From Enterobacter cloacae (GTDB taxonomy: Bacteria > Pseudomonadota > Gammaproteobacteria > Enterobacterales > Enterobacteriaceae): a stretch of 64,000 nucleotides of DNA. The notes beneath the pieces were generated by a model, which did no database searches, was not told the DNA's origin, and saw only the letters and a list, made by a program, of their open reading frames with translations. The position numbers and the translations under genes are program-made. Location of the stretch: NCBI RefSeq assembly GCF_011078175.1, contig NZ_JAALCJ010000008.1:62001-126000 (forward strand), read 5' to 3'. Each line of letters starts with the position of its first letter. The stretch's first letter is position 1. Of this stretch, positions 44,009 through 56,183 are shown one piece after another.

Positions 44009-44461
44009 TTGTCCACATTAGAGCAAAAATTAACAGAGATGATTTCTGCACCGGTCGAAGCACTGGGCTACGAACTGGTCGGCATCGAATTCGTTCGCGG
44101 CCGTACATCCACACTGCGCATCTATATTGATAGTGAAGATGGCATCAATGTTGATGATTGTGCTGATGTCAGCCACCAGGTGAGTGCGGTTCTTGATGTT
44201 GAAGATCCGATTACCGTTGCGTACAACCTGGAAGTTTCCTCACCTGGCCTCGATCGCCCGATGTTCACGGCCGAGCACTATGTGCGTTTTACCGGTGAAG
44301 AAGTGGCTCTCGTTCTGCGTATGGCCGTACAGAACCGCCGTAAATGGCAGGGAATTATCAAAGCCGTTGATGGTGAAATGATCACGGTGACAGTCGAAGG
44401 CAAAGATGAAGTGTTCGCGCTGAGTAATATCCAGAAGGCGAACCTGGTTCCCCACTTTTAA
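44009..44461 (+). CDS. rimP: Ribosome maturation factor RimP
   Basis: 150 residues, as in E. coli. RimP is needed for 30S maturation around S12 and S19. I chose TTG 44009 ([27 protein letters not shown]) because it gives the E. coli length and has GGGGG at 43999-44003; other in-frame non-ATG starts lie upstream. The C-terminal domain is SH3-like. It follows two leader terminators and is 28 bases before nusA. Confidence 0.95.
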   Translation: MSTLEQKLTEMISAPVEALGYELVGIEFVRGRTSTLRIYIDSEDGINVDDCADVSHQVSAVLDVEDPITVAYNLEVSSPGLDRPMFTAEHYVRFTGEEVALVLRMAVQNRRKWQGIIKAVDGEMITVTVEGKDEVFALSNIQKANLVPHF

Positions 44462-44489
44462 CAGTCTGGATTGAGGTGAAAAGCCCGCG

Positions 44490-45992
44490 ATGAACAAAGA
44501 AATTTTGGCTGTTGTTGAAGCCGTCTCCAACGAGAAATCACTGCCGCGTGAGAAGATTTTCGAAGCGCTGGAAAGTGCACTGGCTACAGCGACCAAGAAA
44601 AAATACGAACAAGAGATCGATGTTCGCGTAGAAATCGATCGTAAAAGCGGTGACTTCGATACATTCCGTCGCTGGGTAATTGTTGAAGAAGTGACCCAGC
44701 CGACCAAAGAGATCACCCTGGAAGCGGCACGTTTTGAAGACGAAAGTCTGAACGTGGGTGACTACGTTGAAGATCAGATTGAATCTGTTACCTTCGACCG
44801 TATCACCACCCAGACCGCGAAGCAGGTTATCGTGCAGAAAGTTCGCGAAGCTGAGCGCGCGCTGGTTGTCGATCAGTTCCGCGATCAGGAAGGCGAAATC
44901 ATCACTGGCGTGGTGAAGAAAGTAAACCGCGACAACATCTCTCTGGAGATCAAATCCGAAGGGCTGCCGGGTAACGCTGAAGCCGTGATCCTGCGCGAAG
45001 ATATGCTGCCGCGTGAGAACTTCCGCCCAGGTGACCGTATTCGTGGTGTGCTGTATGCCGTACGCCCTGAAGCGCGTGGTGCACAGCTGTTCGTAACGCG
45101 TTCTAAACCAGAAATGCTGGTTGAACTGTTCCGTATTGAAGTGCCGGAAATCGGCGAAGAAGTTATCGAAATCAAAGCGGCGGCCCGCGATCCGGGTTCC
45201 CGTGCGAAAATTGCGGTGAAAACCAACGACAAGCGTATCGACCCGGTCGGTGCCTGCGTCGGTATGCGTGGCGCACGTGTTCAGGCGGTTTCTACCGAAC
45301 TGGGCGGCGAGCGCATTGATATCGTTCTGTGGGACGATAACCCGGCGCAGTTCGTGATCAACGCAATGGCACCGGCTGATGTGGCGTCTATCGTAGTTGA
45401 CGAAGACAAACACACCATGGATATCGCTGTAGAAGCGGGCAACCTGGCGCAGGCGATTGGCCGTAACGGTCAGAACGTACGTCTGGCGTCACAGCTGAGC
45501 GGCTGGGAACTCAACGTGATGACCGTTGATGACCTTCAGGCCAAGCATCAGGCTGAAGCCCATGCGGCGATCGACACCTTCACCAAATACCTGGACATTG
45601 ACGAAGATTTCGCCACTGTGCTGGTTGAAGAAGGTTTCTCTACGCTGGAAGAACTGGCCTATGTGCCAATGAAAGAGCTGCTGGAAATTGACGGTCTGGA
45701 TGAACCAACCGTTGAAGCCCTGCGTGAACGCGCTAAAAACGCACTGACCACCCTGGCGCTGGCTCAGGAAGAAAGCCTTGGCGATAAGAAGCCGGCTGAT
45801 GACCTGCTGAATCTGGAAGGTCTTGATCGTGCGATTGCGTTCAAGCTGGCTGCCCGTGGTGTTTGTACGCTGGAAGATCTCGCTGAGCAAGGCGTTGATG
45901 ACCTGGCTGATATCGAAGGTTTAACCGACGAGAAAGCCGGCGAACTCATCATGGCCGCACGTAATATTTGCTGGTTCGGCGACGAAGCGTAA
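44490..45992 (+). CDS. nusA: Transcription elongation/termination factor NusA
   Basis: 500 residues (E. coli 495). The N-terminal domain (about 1-130) binds the RNA polymerase flap. S1 (about 135-200), KH1 and KH2 (about 230-345, with [12 protein letters not shown] and [13 protein letters not shown]) bind RNA. Two acidic repeats with helix-hairpin-helix motifs (about 365-495) bind alpha CTD and lambda N-type factors. NusA modulates pausing, termination and antitermination, and the leader terminators suggest autoregulation. Confidence 0.98.
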   Translation: MNKEILAVVEAVSNEKSLPREKIFEALESALATATKKKYEQEIDVRVEIDRKSGDFDTFRRWVIVEEVTQPTKEITLEAARFEDESLNVGDYVEDQIESVTFDRITTQTAKQVIVQKVREAERALVVDQFRDQEGEIITGVVKKVNRDNISLEIKSEGLPGNAEAVILREDMLPRENFRPGDRIRGVLYAVRPEARGAQLFVTRSKPEMLVELFRIEVPEIGEEVIEIKAAARDPGSRAKIAVKTNDKRIDPVGACVGMRGARVQAVSTELGGERIDIVLWDDNPAQFVINAMAPADVASIVVDEDKHTMDIAVEAGNLAQAIGRNGQNVRLASQLSGWELNVMTVDDLQAKHQAEAHAAIDTFTKYLDIDEDFATVLVEEGFSTLEELAYVPMKELLEIDGLDEPTVEALRERAKNALTTLALAQEESLGDKKPADDLLNLEGLDRAIAFKLAARGVCTLEDLAEQGVDDLADIEGLTDEKAGELIMAARNICWFGDEA

Positions 45993-46016
45993 TAAACTGT
46001 AGCAGGAAGGAACAGC

Positions 46017-48704
46017 ATGACTGATGTAACTGTAAAATCGCTGGCTGCTGAGATTCAGACCTCCGTGGACCGCCTGGTACAGCAATTTGCTGATGCAGGG
46101 ATCCCGAAGTCCGCTGATGACTCGGTGACCGCGCAAGAAAAACAAACCTTGTTAGCGCACCTGAACCGTGAACACGGCTCTACGCCTGACAAGTTAACGC
46201 TACAGCGCAAAACGCGTAGCACGTTGAACATCCCTGGTACCGGCGGCAAAAGCAAATCGGTACAAATTGAAGTCCGCAAGACGCGCACCTTTGTAAAACG
46301 TGATCCGCAAGAGGCAGAACGCCTTGCCGCGGAAGAGCAGGCACAGCGTGAAGCGGAAGAACAAGCTCAGCGTGAGGCAGAAGCCACTGCCAAACGTGAA
46401 GCAGAATTAAAAGCTGAACGTGAGGCCGCAGAAAAAGCGAAACGCGACGCCGGTGAAAAAGCGAAGCGTGACGCTGCGGAAAAAGACAAAGTGAGCAATC
46501 AACAGACCGACGAAATGACCAAAACAGCCCAGGCTGAAAAAGCCCGCCGTGAAAATGAAGCTGCCGAGCTGAAGCGTAAAGCGGAAGAAGAAGCCCGCCG
46601 TAAGCTTGAAGAAGAAGCTCGCCGCGTCGCCGAAGAAGCGCGACGCATGGCAGAAGAAAACGAGAAGAATGGTGTGAATACCGCTGAACCTACTGAAGAT
46701 ACCAGCGATTATCACGTCACCACGTCTCAGCATGCGCGCCAGGCAGAAGACGACAACGACCGTGAAGTTGAAGGTGGTCGTGGCCGTACTCGCAGTGCAA
46801 AAGCTGCACGTCCTGCGAAAAAAGGTAACAAACACGCTGAATCAAAAGCTGACCGTGAAGAAGCGCGTGCAGCGGTTCGCGGCGGTAAAGGCGGCAAGCG
46901 TAAAGGTTCCGCTCTCCAGCAGGGCTTCCAGAAGCCTGCTCAGGCCGTTAACCGTGACGTTGTGATCGGCGAAACCATCACCGTTGGCGAACTGGCTAAC
47001 AAGATGGCGGTAAAAGGCTCTCAGGTCATCAAAGCGATGATGAAACTGGGCGCAATGGCCACCATTAACCAGGTCATCGACCAGGAAACCGCACAGCTGG
47101 TTGCCGAAGAGATGGGCCACAAAGTTATCCTGCGTCGTGAAAACGAGCTGGAAGAAGCAGTAATGAGCGACCGTGATACGGGCGCAGCGGCTGAACCGCG
47201 CGCACCGGTTGTGACCATCATGGGTCACGTTGACCACGGTAAAACCTCTCTGCTTGACTACATTCGTTCTACTAAGGTTGCCTCCGGCGAAGCGGGTGGT
47301 ATTACTCAGCACATCGGTGCTTACCACGTAGAAACCGAAAACGGCATGATCACCTTCCTGGATACCCCGGGCCACGCAGCGTTTACCTCCATGCGTGCTC
47401 GTGGTGCTCAGGCAACGGATATCGTTGTACTGGTTGTTGCTGCCGACGATGGCGTGATGCCACAGACCATTGAAGCTATCCAGCACGCGAAAGCGGCGCA
47501 GGTGCCTCTGGTTGTCGCAGTTAACAAAATCGATAAGCCAGAAGCCGATATGGATCGCGTGAAGAACGAACTGTCCCAGTACGGCGTCATGCCGGAAGAG
47601 TGGGGCGGTGAAGCGCAGTTCATCCCTGTATCTGCAAAAGCGGGTACCGGTATCGACGACCTGCTGAACGCTATCCTGCTTCAGGCTGAAGTTCTGGAGC
47701 TGAAAGCGGTTCGTAAAGGTATGGCGAGCGGCGCGGTAATCGAATCCTTCCTGGATAAAGGTCGTGGTCCGGTTGCAACCGTTCTGGTTCGCGAAGGTAC
47801 TCTGCACAAGGGTGACATCGTTCTGTGTGGTTTCGAATACGGTCGCGTTCGTGCGATGCGTAACGAACTGGGTCAGGAAGTGCTGGAAGCGGGTCCGTCC
47901 ATTCCGGTGGAAATCCTCGGCCTGTCCGGTGTTCCGGCTGCCGGTGACGAAGTCACCGTGGTACGTGACGAGAAGAAAGCGCGTGAAGTTGCACTGTATC
48001 GTCAGGGTAAATTCCGTGAAGTGAAGCTGGCTCGTCAGCAGAAATCTAAACTCGAGAACATGTTCGCCAACATGACCGAAGGCGAAGTTCACGAAGTGAA
48101 TGTCGTTCTGAAAGCGGACGTTCAGGGTTCTGTGGAAGCGATCTCCGACTCCTTGCTGAAACTGTCTACCGACGAAGTGAAAGTGAAGATCATCGGTTCT
48201 GGCGTAGGTGGTATCACCGAAACCGACGCAACCCTGGCAGCAGCGTCCAACGCGATCCTGGTTGGCTTCAACGTTCGTGCTGACGCTTCTGCGCGTAAAG
48301 TGATTGATGCTGAAAGCCTGGATCTGCGTTACTACTCCGTCATCTATAACCTGATTGACGAAGTGAAAGCAGCGATGAGCGGCATGCTGTCTCCTGAGCT
48401 GAAACAGCAGATCATCGGTCTGGCTGAAGTACGTGACGTGTTCAAATCACCGAAATTCGGTGCGATCGCGGGCTGTATGGTTACCGAAGGGACCATCAAG
48501 CGTCACAACCCAATTCGCGTACTGCGTGACAACGTGGTTATCTACGAAGGCGAGCTGGAATCCCTGCGCCGCTTCAAAGATGACGTTAACGAAGTCCGTA
48601 ACGGCATGGAATGTGGTATCGGCGTGAAGAACTACAACGACGTTCGCGTTGGCGATATGATCGAAGTGTTCGAGATCATCGAAATTCAGCGTACCATCGC
48701 GTAA
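46017..48704 (+). CDS. infB: Translation initiation factor IF-2
   Basis: 895 residues (E. coli 890). IF2 brings fMet-tRNA to the 30S subunit with GTP. Domain I starts [26 protein letters not shown] long charged segment (about 95-225) rich in Arg-Glu-Ala repeats follows. The G domain has [21 protein letters not shown] and NKID. The C-terminal C1 and C2 domains bind fMet-tRNA. Internal in-frame starts produce shorter IF2 forms in E. coli; I did not resolve them here. tRNA-fMet opens the same operon. Confidence 0.98.
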   Translation: MTDVTVKSLAAEIQTSVDRLVQQFADAGIPKSADDSVTAQEKQTLLAHLNREHGSTPDKLTLQRKTRSTLNIPGTGGKSKSVQIEVRKTRTFVKRDPQEAERLAAEEQAQREAEEQAQREAEATAKREAELKAEREAAEKAKRDAGEKAKRDAAEKDKVSNQQTDEMTKTAQAEKARRENEAAELKRKAEEEARRKLEEEARRVAEEARRMAEENEKNGVNTAEPTEDTSDYHVTTSQHARQAEDDNDREVEGGRGRTRSAKAARPAKKGNKHAESKADREEARAAVRGGKGGKRKGSALQQGFQKPAQAVNRDVVIGETITVGELANKMAVKGSQVIKAMMKLGAMATINQVIDQETAQLVAEEMGHKVILRRENELEEAVMSDRDTGAAAEPRAPVVTIMGHVDHGKTSLLDYIRSTKVASGEAGGITQHIGAYHVETENGMITFLDTPGHAAFTSMRARGAQATDIVVLVVAADDGVMPQTIEAIQHAKAAQVPLVVAVNKIDKPEADMDRVKNELSQYGVMPEEWGGEAQFIPVSAKAGTGIDDLLNAILLQAEVLELKAVRKGMASGAVIESFLDKGRGPVATVLVREGTLHKGDIVLCGFEYGRVRAMRNELGQEVLEAGPSIPVEILGLSGVPAAGDEVTVVRDEKKAREVALYRQGKFREVKLARQQKSKLENMFANMTEGEVHEVNVVLKADVQGSVEAISDSLLKLSTDEVKVKIIGSGVGGITETDATLAAASNAILVGFNVRADASARKVIDAESLDLRYYSVIYNLIDEVKAAMSGMLSPELKQQIIGLAEVRDVFKSPKFGAIAGCMVTEGTIKRHNPIRVLRDNVVIYEGELESLRRFKDDVNEVRNGMECGIGVKNYNDVRVGDMIEVFEIIEIQRTIA

Positions 48705-48729
48705 TCTTCGTCAACTGAAGATTAATTAG

Positions 48730-48761
48730 CGTAGGCCGGGTAAGCGAAGCGCCACCCGGCA
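48730..48761. repeat. REP-type palindrome between infB and rbfA
   Basis: GTAGGCCGGGTAAGCGAAGC followed by GCCACCCGGC. It lies inside the operon, just before a terminator-like hairpin. Confidence 0.75.
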
Positions 48762-48770
48762 GTAATTTTA

Positions 48771-48796
48771 AAAAGGGGCTTAAGCCCCTTTTTTGT
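48771..48796 (+). terminator. Terminator-like hairpin between infB and rbfA
   Basis: AAAAGGGGCTTAAGCCCCTT is a perfect palindrome followed by more T, 15 bases before rbfA. It would partly separate rbfA-truB-rpsO-pnp expression from nusA-infB. Confidence 0.7.
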
Positions 48797-48810
48797 CTGG
48801 AGAATTTATT

Positions 48811-49214
48811 ATGGCGAAAGAATTTGGTCGCCCACAGCGCGTCGCGCAGGAGATGCAGAAAGAGATCGCGCTCATTCTGCAACGTGAAATCAAAGATCCA
48901 CGTGTCGGTATGATGACCACCGTGTCTGGCGTGGAAATGTCCCGCGACCTGGCGTACGCCAAGGTATTCGTGACTTTCCTGAATGACCAGGATGAAGACG
49001 CAGTGAAGAACGGCATTAAAGCGTTGCAGGAAGCCTCTGGTTTCATCCGCTCTCTGCTTGGCAAAGCGATGCGCCTGCGTATCGTGCCGGAACTCACCTT
49101 CTTCTACGACAACTCGCTGGTTGAAGGTATGCGTATGTCCAACCTGGTGACCAGCGTGGTGAAACATGACGATGAGCGTCGTGTTAATCCGGCGGACGAC
49201 AGCAAGGAGGACTG

Positions 49215-49215
<1 letters not shown>
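48811..49215 (+). CDS. rbfA: 30S ribosome-binding factor RbfA
   Basis: 134 residues. RbfA binds the 5' helix 1 region of pre-16S rRNA and aids 30S maturation, mainly in the cold. It has a type II KH fold with [30 protein letters not shown] at the start. ATG 48811 matches E. coli and follows GGAGAA. The stop overlaps truB (TGATG). Confidence 0.97.
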
Positions 49216-50589
<1,374 letters not shown>

Positions 50590-50606
50590 GTCTTGCGAGT
50601 TTCAGA

Positions 50607-50632
50607 AAAGGGGGCCTGATGGCCCCTTTTTT
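50607..50632 (+). terminator. Intrinsic terminator between rpsO and pnp
   Basis: GGGGCC and GGCCCC around TGAT, flanked by A and T runs. Confidence 0.88.
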
Positions 50633-50703
50633 CAACCAGACGGCAGCAATTCAATGGAAACTATTGTATTGTTGCTATAAATGATCTTCATTGCAGAGGT
50701 TCG

Positions 50704-50755
50704 CGCGGCTAATGAGAGGCTTCACCCATGGGGGTGTCGGTTGTCATTAGTCGCG
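50704..50755 (+). promoter_or_regulatory. pnp leader hairpin (RNase III target)
   Basis: CGCGGCTAATGA pairs with TCATTAGTCGCG (one G-T) and closes a further inner stem. In E. coli RNase III cuts this leader stem and PNPase then destroys the duplex, repressing its own mRNA. The sRNA SraG has also been mapped to this gap in E. coli; I cannot define its ends here. Confidence 0.75.
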
Positions 50756-50831
50756 AGGATGCGAAGAAGGTCGGGTTAAATCGACAGCACGCCAGTGGTG
50801 TGCTGTCATACATTTAAGAAAGGACAGAATT

Positions 50832-52970
50832 TTGCTGAATCCGATCGTTCGTAAATTCCAGTATGGTCAACATACCGTCACGCTGGAAACCGGCATGATG
50901 GCGCGTCAGGCTACTGCTGCCGTTATGGTAAGCATGGATGACACCGCGGTGTTCGTTACCGTAGTTGGCCAGAAAAAAGCTAAACCAGGTCAGGACTTCT
51001 TCCCACTGACCGTTAACTACCAGGAGCGTACCTACGCTGCCGGTAAAATCCCGGGTGGCTTCTTCCGTCGTGAAGGCCGTCCAAGCGAAGGCGAAACCCT
51101 GATCGCGCGTCTGATTGACCGCCCGGTTCGTCCGCTGTTCCCGGAAGGCTTCGTTAATGAAGTGCAGGTTATCGCAACCGTCGTTTCCGTTAACCCACAG
51201 GTTAACCCTGACATCGTTGCGATGATCGGTGCCTCTGCTGCCCTATCACTGTCTGGTATTCCATTCAATGGCCCAATCGGTGCTGCGCGCGTGGGTTACA
51301 TCAATGACCAGTACGTGCTGAACCCAACGCAGGAAGAGCTTAAAGAGAGTAAGCTGGATCTGGTTGTTGCCGGTACTGAAGCGGCAGTTCTGATGGTTGA
51401 ATCCGAAGCAGAACTGCTGAGCGAAGACCAGATGCTGGGTGCTGTGGTATTTGGCCACGACCAGCAGCAGGTTGTTATCCAAAACATCAACGACCTGGTG
51501 AAAGAAGCCGGTAAACCACGTTGGGACTGGCAGCCAGAAGCGGCCAACGACGCGCTGAACGCACGCGTTGCGGCACTGGCAGAATCTCGTCTGAGCGACG
51601 CATACCGCATCACCGACAAACAGGAGCGCTATGCTCAGGTTGATGTGATCAAATCTGAAGTGACCGCGACCCTGGTTGCCGAAGACGAAACGCTGGACGC
51701 TAACGAGATTGGCGAAATCCTGCACGCTATCGAGAAAAACGTTGTTCGTAGCCGCGTACTGGCAGGCGAGCCGCGTATCGATGGCCGTGAAAAAGATATG
51801 ATCCGTGGTCTGGACGTGCGCACTGGCGTACTGCCGCGTACTCACGGTTCTGCGCTGTTCACCCGTGGTGAAACGCAGGCGCTGGTAACCGCGACCCTGG
51901 GTACTGCACGTGATGCACAGATCATCGACGAACTGATGGGCGAGCGCACTGACAGCTTCCTGTTCCACTATAACTTCCCTCCGTACTCTGTGGGCGAAAC
52001 CGGTATGGTTGGCTCACCGAAGCGTCGTGAAATTGGTCACGGTCGTCTGGCGAAGCGCGGCGTGCTGGCAGTGATGCCTGAAGCAGACAAATTCCCGTAC
52101 ACTGTACGTGTTGTGTCTGAAATTACCGAATCCAACGGTTCTTCTTCCATGGCTTCCGTGTGTGGTGCCTCTCTGGCGCTGATGGATGCAGGCGTGCCAA
52201 TCAAAGCCGCCGTTGCGGGTATCGCAATGGGTCTGGTGAAAGAAGGCGACAACTACGTTGTTCTGTCTGACATTCTGGGTGACGAAGACCACCTGGGCGA
52301 TATGGACTTCAAAGTGGCGGGTTCCCGCGACGGTATCTCTGCCTTGCAGATGGATATCAAAATTGAAGGCATCACCAAAGAGATCATGCAGGTTGCTCTG
52401 AACCAGGCTAAAGGTGCGCGTCTGCACATCCTGGGCGTGATGGAACAGGCTATCAACGCACCACGCGGTGATATCTCTGAATTCGCTCCGCGTATTCACA
52501 CCATCAAGATCAATCCAGACAAGATCAAAGATGTTATCGGTAAGGGCGGTTCGGTTATCCGTGCGCTGACCGAAGAAACGGGCACCACCATCGAAATCGA
52601 AGATGACGGTACTGTGAAGATCGCAGCGACCGACGGCGAGAAAGCGAAATACGCTATCCGTCGTATCGAAGAGATCACGGCAGAAATCGAAGTGGGCCGT
52701 ATCTACAATGGTAAAGTGACCCGTATCGTTGACTTTGGCGCGTTTGTTGCCATCGGTGGCGGTAAAGAAGGTCTGGTACACATCTCTCAGATCGCTGACA
52801 AGCGCGTTGAGAAAGTGACCGATTACCTGCAAATGGGTCAAGAAGTACCGGTGAAAGTTCTGGAAGTTGACCGCCAGGGCCGCATCCGTCTGAGCATTAA
52901 AGAAGCAACCGAGCAGTCACAGCCTGCTGCGGCGCCGGAAGCCCCGGCTGCTGAACAGCAAGGCGAGTAA
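50832..52970 (+). CDS. pnp: Polyribonucleotide nucleotidyltransferase (PNPase)
   Basis: 712 residues (E. coli 711), starting with TTG as in E. coli; AAGGAC precedes it. PNPase is a trimeric phosphorolytic 3' exonuclease and degradosome member. Two RNase PH domains (about 1-220 and 310-550, with [12 protein letters not shown] and [18 protein letters not shown]) flank an all-helical linker. KH ([15 protein letters not shown]) and S1 (about 620-690) bind RNA. DeaD, a cold-shock degradosome partner, lies downstream. Confidence 0.98.
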   Translation: MLNPIVRKFQYGQHTVTLETGMMARQATAAVMVSMDDTAVFVTVVGQKKAKPGQDFFPLTVNYQERTYAAGKIPGGFFRREGRPSEGETLIARLIDRPVRPLFPEGFVNEVQVIATVVSVNPQVNPDIVAMIGASAALSLSGIPFNGPIGAARVGYINDQYVLNPTQEELKESKLDLVVAGTEAAVLMVESEAELLSEDQMLGAVVFGHDQQQVVIQNINDLVKEAGKPRWDWQPEAANDALNARVAALAESRLSDAYRITDKQERYAQVDVIKSEVTATLVAEDETLDANEIGEILHAIEKNVVRSRVLAGEPRIDGREKDMIRGLDVRTGVLPRTHGSALFTRGETQALVTATLGTARDAQIIDELMGERTDSFLFHYNFPPYSVGETGMVGSPKRREIGHGRLAKRGVLAVMPEADKFPYTVRVVSEITESNGSSSMASVCGASLALMDAGVPIKAAVAGIAMGLVKEGDNYVVLSDILGDEDHLGDMDFKVAGSRDGISALQMDIKIEGITKEIMQVALNQAKGARLHILGVMEQAINAPRGDISEFAPRIHTIKINPDKIKDVIGKGGSVIRALTEETGTTIEIEDDGTVKIAATDGEKAKYAIRRIEEITAEIEVGRIYNGKVTRIVDFGAFVAIGGGKEGLVHISQIADKRVEKVTDYLQMGQEVPVKVLEVDRQGRIRLSIKEATEQSQPAAAPEAPAAEQQGE

Positions 52971-52981
52971 GGTTGCCATTT

Positions 52982-53003
52982 GCCCTCCGCGTTGGCGGAG
53001 GGC
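52982..53003 (+). terminator. Hairpin after pnp
   Basis: GCCCTCCGC and GCGGAGGGC form a perfect 9-bp stem around GTTG. The following TTCTC is a weak T tract, so partial readthrough to nlpI is likely. Confidence 0.65.
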
Positions 53004-53080
53004 TTCTCATCAGGCAGGACGCCTTGTTAAGCCGCCGGGGGACAGGACGTTCATCCAATAGTTGTCTTCGGGAGTGGGAA

Positions 53081-53965
53081 ATGAAGCCTTTTTTGCGCTG
53101 GTGTTTCGTTGCGACAGCTTTAACGCTGGCAGGATGCAGCAACTCTGCCTGGCGTAAGAGCGAAGTCCTCGCAGTGCCATTGCAACCGACTTTGCAGCAA
53201 GAAGTCATTCTGGCACGCATGGAACAAATACTTGCCAGTCGGGCTTTAACCGATGACGAACGCGCACAGCTTTTATATGAGCGCGGAGTGTTGTATGATA
53301 GTCTCGGTCTGAGGGCATTAGCGCGAAATGATTTTTCACAAGCGCTGGCGATTCGACCTGATATGCCTGAAGTATTCAATTACTTAGGCATTTATTTAAC
53401 GCAGGCAGGCAATTTTGATGCTGCCTATGAAGCGTTTGATTCTGTACTTGAGCTTGATCCAACTTACAACTACGCGCACTTGAATCGCGGTATCGCATTG
53501 TATTACGGCGGTCGTGATAAGTTAGCGCAAGATGATCTGCTGGCGTTTTATCAAGACGATCCTAATGATCCTTTCCGCAGCCTGTGGCTTTACATCGTTG
53601 AGCAGAAGCTTGATGAGAAGCAGGCCAAAGAAGCACTGAAACAGCGCTTCGAGAAATCGGACAAGGAACAGTGGGGATGGAACATTGTCGAGTTCTACCT
53701 GGGCAACATTAGCGAAGCAACGCTGATGGAACGCCTCAAGGCGGACGCAACGGATAACACCTCGCTCGCTGAGCATCTCAGTGAAACCAACTTCTATTTA
53801 GGTAAGTACTACCTAAGTCTGGGGGATATGGACAGCGCTACGGCACTGTTCAAATTAGCGGTTGCTAACAACGTACATAACTTCGTTGAGCACCGTTATG
53901 CATTGTTGGAATTATCGCTCTTGGGCCAGGAGCAAGACGACCTGGCAGAATCGGACCAGCAATAG
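53081..53965 (+). CDS. nlpI: Lipoprotein NlpI (TPR adaptor)
   Basis: 294 residues, as in E. coli. An outer-membrane lipoprotein with lipobox LAGC (Cys19) and four to five TPR repeats between about 60 and 280 (for example [23 protein letters not shown]). NlpI recruits protease Prc to degrade the hydrolase MepS and scaffolds other peptidoglycan hydrolases. ATG 53081 is preceded by GGGAGTGGGAA; 36 upstream codons in frame are leader. It sits between pnp and yrbN-deaD. Confidence 0.97.
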   Translation: MKPFLRWCFVATALTLAGCSNSAWRKSEVLAVPLQPTLQQEVILARMEQILASRALTDDERAQLLYERGVLYDSLGLRALARNDFSQALAIRPDMPEVFNYLGIYLTQAGNFDAAYEAFDSVLELDPTYNYAHLNRGIALYYGGRDKLAQDDLLAFYQDDPNDPFRSLWLYIVEQKLDEKQAKEALKQRFEKSDKEQWGWNIVEFYLGNISEATLMERLKADATDNTSLAEHLSETNFYLGKYYLSLGDMDSATALFKLAVANNVHNFVEHRYALLELSLLGQEQDDLAESDQQ

Positions 53966-54072
53966 CTGACGACATAAACATCAGCCCGTAATCTTTTGAT
54001 TGCCATCACCTTCACTGGTGAGGGCGTTGTTGTTCGTCAATACACCTAATTTGAGCCGGTTCACACTTTTCA

Positions 54073-54153
54073 ATGAAAATTGCTAATCATTTTCACGATG
54101 AGCTAAGTAGACTGGCCGCCATTAATATCGAGGCACTTGTACTACATGGCTGA
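54073..54153 (+). CDS. yrbN: 26-residue peptide YrbN
   Basis: A 26-codon frame, [11 protein letters not shown] then S-R-L-A-A-I-N-I-E ending in V-L-H-G, overlapping the deaD start by 8 bases. It differs from E. coli YrbN at only a few positions near the N terminus, while the last 14 residues are conserved. It is short and easily missed. The overlap suggests that its translation couples with or tunes deaD. The peptide's own function is unknown. Confidence 0.8.
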   Translation: MKIANHFHDELSRLAAINIEALVLHG

Positions 54154-56041
54154 ATTCGAAACCACTTTTGCAGATCTGGGCCTGAAGGCTCCTATCCTTG
54201 AAGCCCTTAACGATCTGGGTTACGAAAAACCATCTCCGATCCAGGCTGAGTGTATCCCACACCTGCTTTCTGGTCGTGACGTGCTGGGCATGGCCCAGAC
54301 TGGTAGCGGTAAAACCGCAGCATTCTCGCTGCCGCTGCTGAACAACATTGATCCGGACCTGCGCGCGCCGCAGATCCTCGTCCTGGCTCCAACCCGTGAA
54401 CTGGCTGTTCAGGTTGCTGAAGCCATGACGGAATTCTCTAAACATATGCGCGGCGTAAACGTGGTAGCCCTGTACGGCGGCCAGCGTTATGACGTGCAGT
54501 TACGCGCCCTGCGCCAGGGCCCACAGATTGTTGTCGGTACGCCGGGCCGTCTGCTGGATCACCTGAAGCGCGGTACCCTGGACCTCTCTAAATTGAGCGG
54601 CCTGGTACTGGACGAAGCCGATGAAATGCTGCGTATGGGCTTCATCGAAGACGTAGAAACCATCATGGCGCAGATCCCAGAGGGTCATCAGACCGCTCTG
54701 TTCTCTGCAACCATGCCAGAAGCGATCCGTCGCATCACCCGCCGCTTCATGAAAGAGCCGCAGGAAGTGCGCATTCAGTCCAGCGTAACCACTCGCCCGG
54801 ACATCAGCCAGAGCTACTGGTCTGTTTACGGCATGCGCAAAAACGAAGCGCTGGTGCGTTTCCTGGAAGCGGAAGATTTTGATGCGGCGATTATCTTCGT
54901 GCGCACCAAGAACGCGACTCTGGAAGTGGCTGAAGCCCTGGAGCGTAGCGGCTACAACAGCGCAGCGCTGAACGGCGACATGAACCAGGCCCTGCGTGAG
55001 CAGACACTGGAGCGTCTGAAAGACGGTCGTCTGGATATCCTGATTGCAACCGACGTGGCAGCACGTGGCCTGGACGTTGAGCGTATCAGCCTGGTTGTCA
55101 ACTACGATATCCCAATGGACTCCGAGTCTTACGTTCACCGTATCGGTCGTACCGGTCGTGCGGGTCGTGCAGGCCGTGCGCTGCTGTTCGTCGAGAACCG
55201 CGAGCGTCGTCTGCTGCGTAACATCGAACGCACCATGAAGCTGACCATTCCAGAAGCCGATCTGCCAAACGCAGAACTGCTGGGCAAACGCCGTCTGGAA
55301 AAATTCGCCGCGAAAGTACAGCAGCAGCTGGAAAGCAGCGATCTGGATCAGTACCGTGCGCTGCTGTCCCAGATCCAGCCTGTCGCCGAAGGCGAAGAGC
55401 TGGACATGGAAACTCTGGCCGCAGCACTGCTGAAAATGGCGCAGGGTGAACGTAGCTTGATCGTGCCGCCAGATGCACCGATGCGTCCTAAGCGTGAGTT
55501 CCGTGACCGTGACGATCGTTTCGAACGTCGTGGCGACCGTAACGACCGTGGTCCACGCGGTGACCGTCCAGAGCGTGGTGGTGAAGACCGTCCACGTCGC
55601 GAGCGTCGTGACGCTGGCGAAATGGAACTGTATCGCATTGAAGTGGGCCGTGATGATGGTGTTGAAGTTCGTCACATCGTTGGCGCGATCGCTAACGAAG
55701 GCGACATCAGCAGCCGTTACATTGGTAACATCAAGCTGTTCGGTTCCCACTCCACCATCGAGCTGCCAAAAGGCATGCCGGGCGAAGTACTGCAACACTT
55801 TACGCGCACCCGCATCCTGAACAAGCCGATGAACATGCAGCTGCTGGGCGATGCACAGCCACGTCCTGACCGTGGCGGCGAACGTCGTGGCGGTGGTCGT
55901 GGTTTCGGTGGCGAGCGCCGTGAAGGCGGTCGCAGCGAAGGTCGCGGTGGTGAAGGCCGTCGTTTCTCCGGCGAGCGCCGTGAAAACCGTGGTCCACGCC
56001 GTGAAGAAGGTGCCAGCCGTCGTCGTTTCGGTGACGCGTAA
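54146..56041 (+). CDS. deaD: ATP-dependent RNA helicase DeaD (CsdA)
   Basis: 631 residues. A cold-shock DEAD-box helicase for 50S assembly, mRNA unwinding and the cold degradosome. Motifs are AQTGSGKT (I), PTRELA (Ia), DEAD ([10 protein letters not shown]), SAT (III) and [11 protein letters not shown] (VI). An RNA-binding domain follows (about 480-560). The Arg/Gly-rich low-complexity tail with [19 protein letters not shown] repeats differs in length from E. coli. I chose ATG 54146; a TTG 3 codons upstream is less likely. It is preceded by yrbN. Confidence 0.97.
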   Translation: MAEFETTFADLGLKAPILEALNDLGYEKPSPIQAECIPHLLSGRDVLGMAQTGSGKTAAFSLPLLNNIDPDLRAPQILVLAPTRELAVQVAEAMTEFSKHMRGVNVVALYGGQRYDVQLRALRQGPQIVVGTPGRLLDHLKRGTLDLSKLSGLVLDEADEMLRMGFIEDVETIMAQIPEGHQTALFSATMPEAIRRITRRFMKEPQEVRIQSSVTTRPDISQSYWSVYGMRKNEALVRFLEAEDFDAAIIFVRTKNATLEVAEALERSGYNSAALNGDMNQALREQTLERLKDGRLDILIATDVAARGLDVERISLVVNYDIPMDSESYVHRIGRTGRAGRAGRALLFVENRERRLLRNIERTMKLTIPEADLPNAELLGKRRLEKFAAKVQQQLESSDLDQYRALLSQIQPVAEGEELDMETLAAALLKMAQGERSLIVPPDAPMRPKREFRDRDDRFERRGDRNDRGPRGDRPERGGEDRPRRERRDAGEMELYRIEVGRDDGVEVRHIVGAIANEGDISSRYIGNIKLFGSHSTIELPKGMPGEVLQHFTRTRILNKPMNMQLLGDAQPRPDRGGERRGGGRGFGGERREGGRSEGRGGEGRRFSGERRENRGPRREEGASRRRFGDA

Positions 56042-56074
56042 GCCTTTCGCTTCTGACGTAAAGTAAAATATACA

Positions 56075-56104
56075 GCCCCGATAGTCGCTATCGGGGCTTT
56101 TTTT
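56075..56104 (+). terminator. Intrinsic terminator after deaD
   Basis: AGCCCCGATAG and CTATCGGGGCT form a long stem around TCG, followed by seven T. Confidence 0.88.
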
Positions 56105-56112
56105 ATTTCTTT

Positions 56113-56137
56113 TGTACTCTTGTACTGGTACAGTGCA
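56113..56137 (+). promoter_or_regulatory. Candidate TrpR/TyrR operator of mtr
   Basis: TGTACTCTTGTACTGGTACA contains the dyad GTACTGGTAC about 50 bases before mtr. E. coli mtr is repressed by TrpR and activated by TyrR in the corresponding region. I did not assign individual boxes. Confidence 0.5.
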
Positions 56138-56183
56138 ACACACTAAAGTACAGAACCACATTTTTCACTGGAGACAAGGCCGC

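Noticed and set aside
46310-46680. Tandem repeat or inserted element in infB
   Set aside because: The Glu/Arg/Ala-rich repeats are the normal charged N-terminal region of enterobacterial IF2, in frame and of near E. coli length.
46842-48092. 416-codon minus-strand frame opposite infB
   Set aside because: Shadow of the highly biased infB coding sequence.
54500-56161. 553-codon minus-strand frame covering deaD, rich in Thr and Ala
   Set aside because: Its Thr/Ala repeats are the reverse reading of the deaD Arg/Gly tail and it spans the deaD terminator; not a gene.
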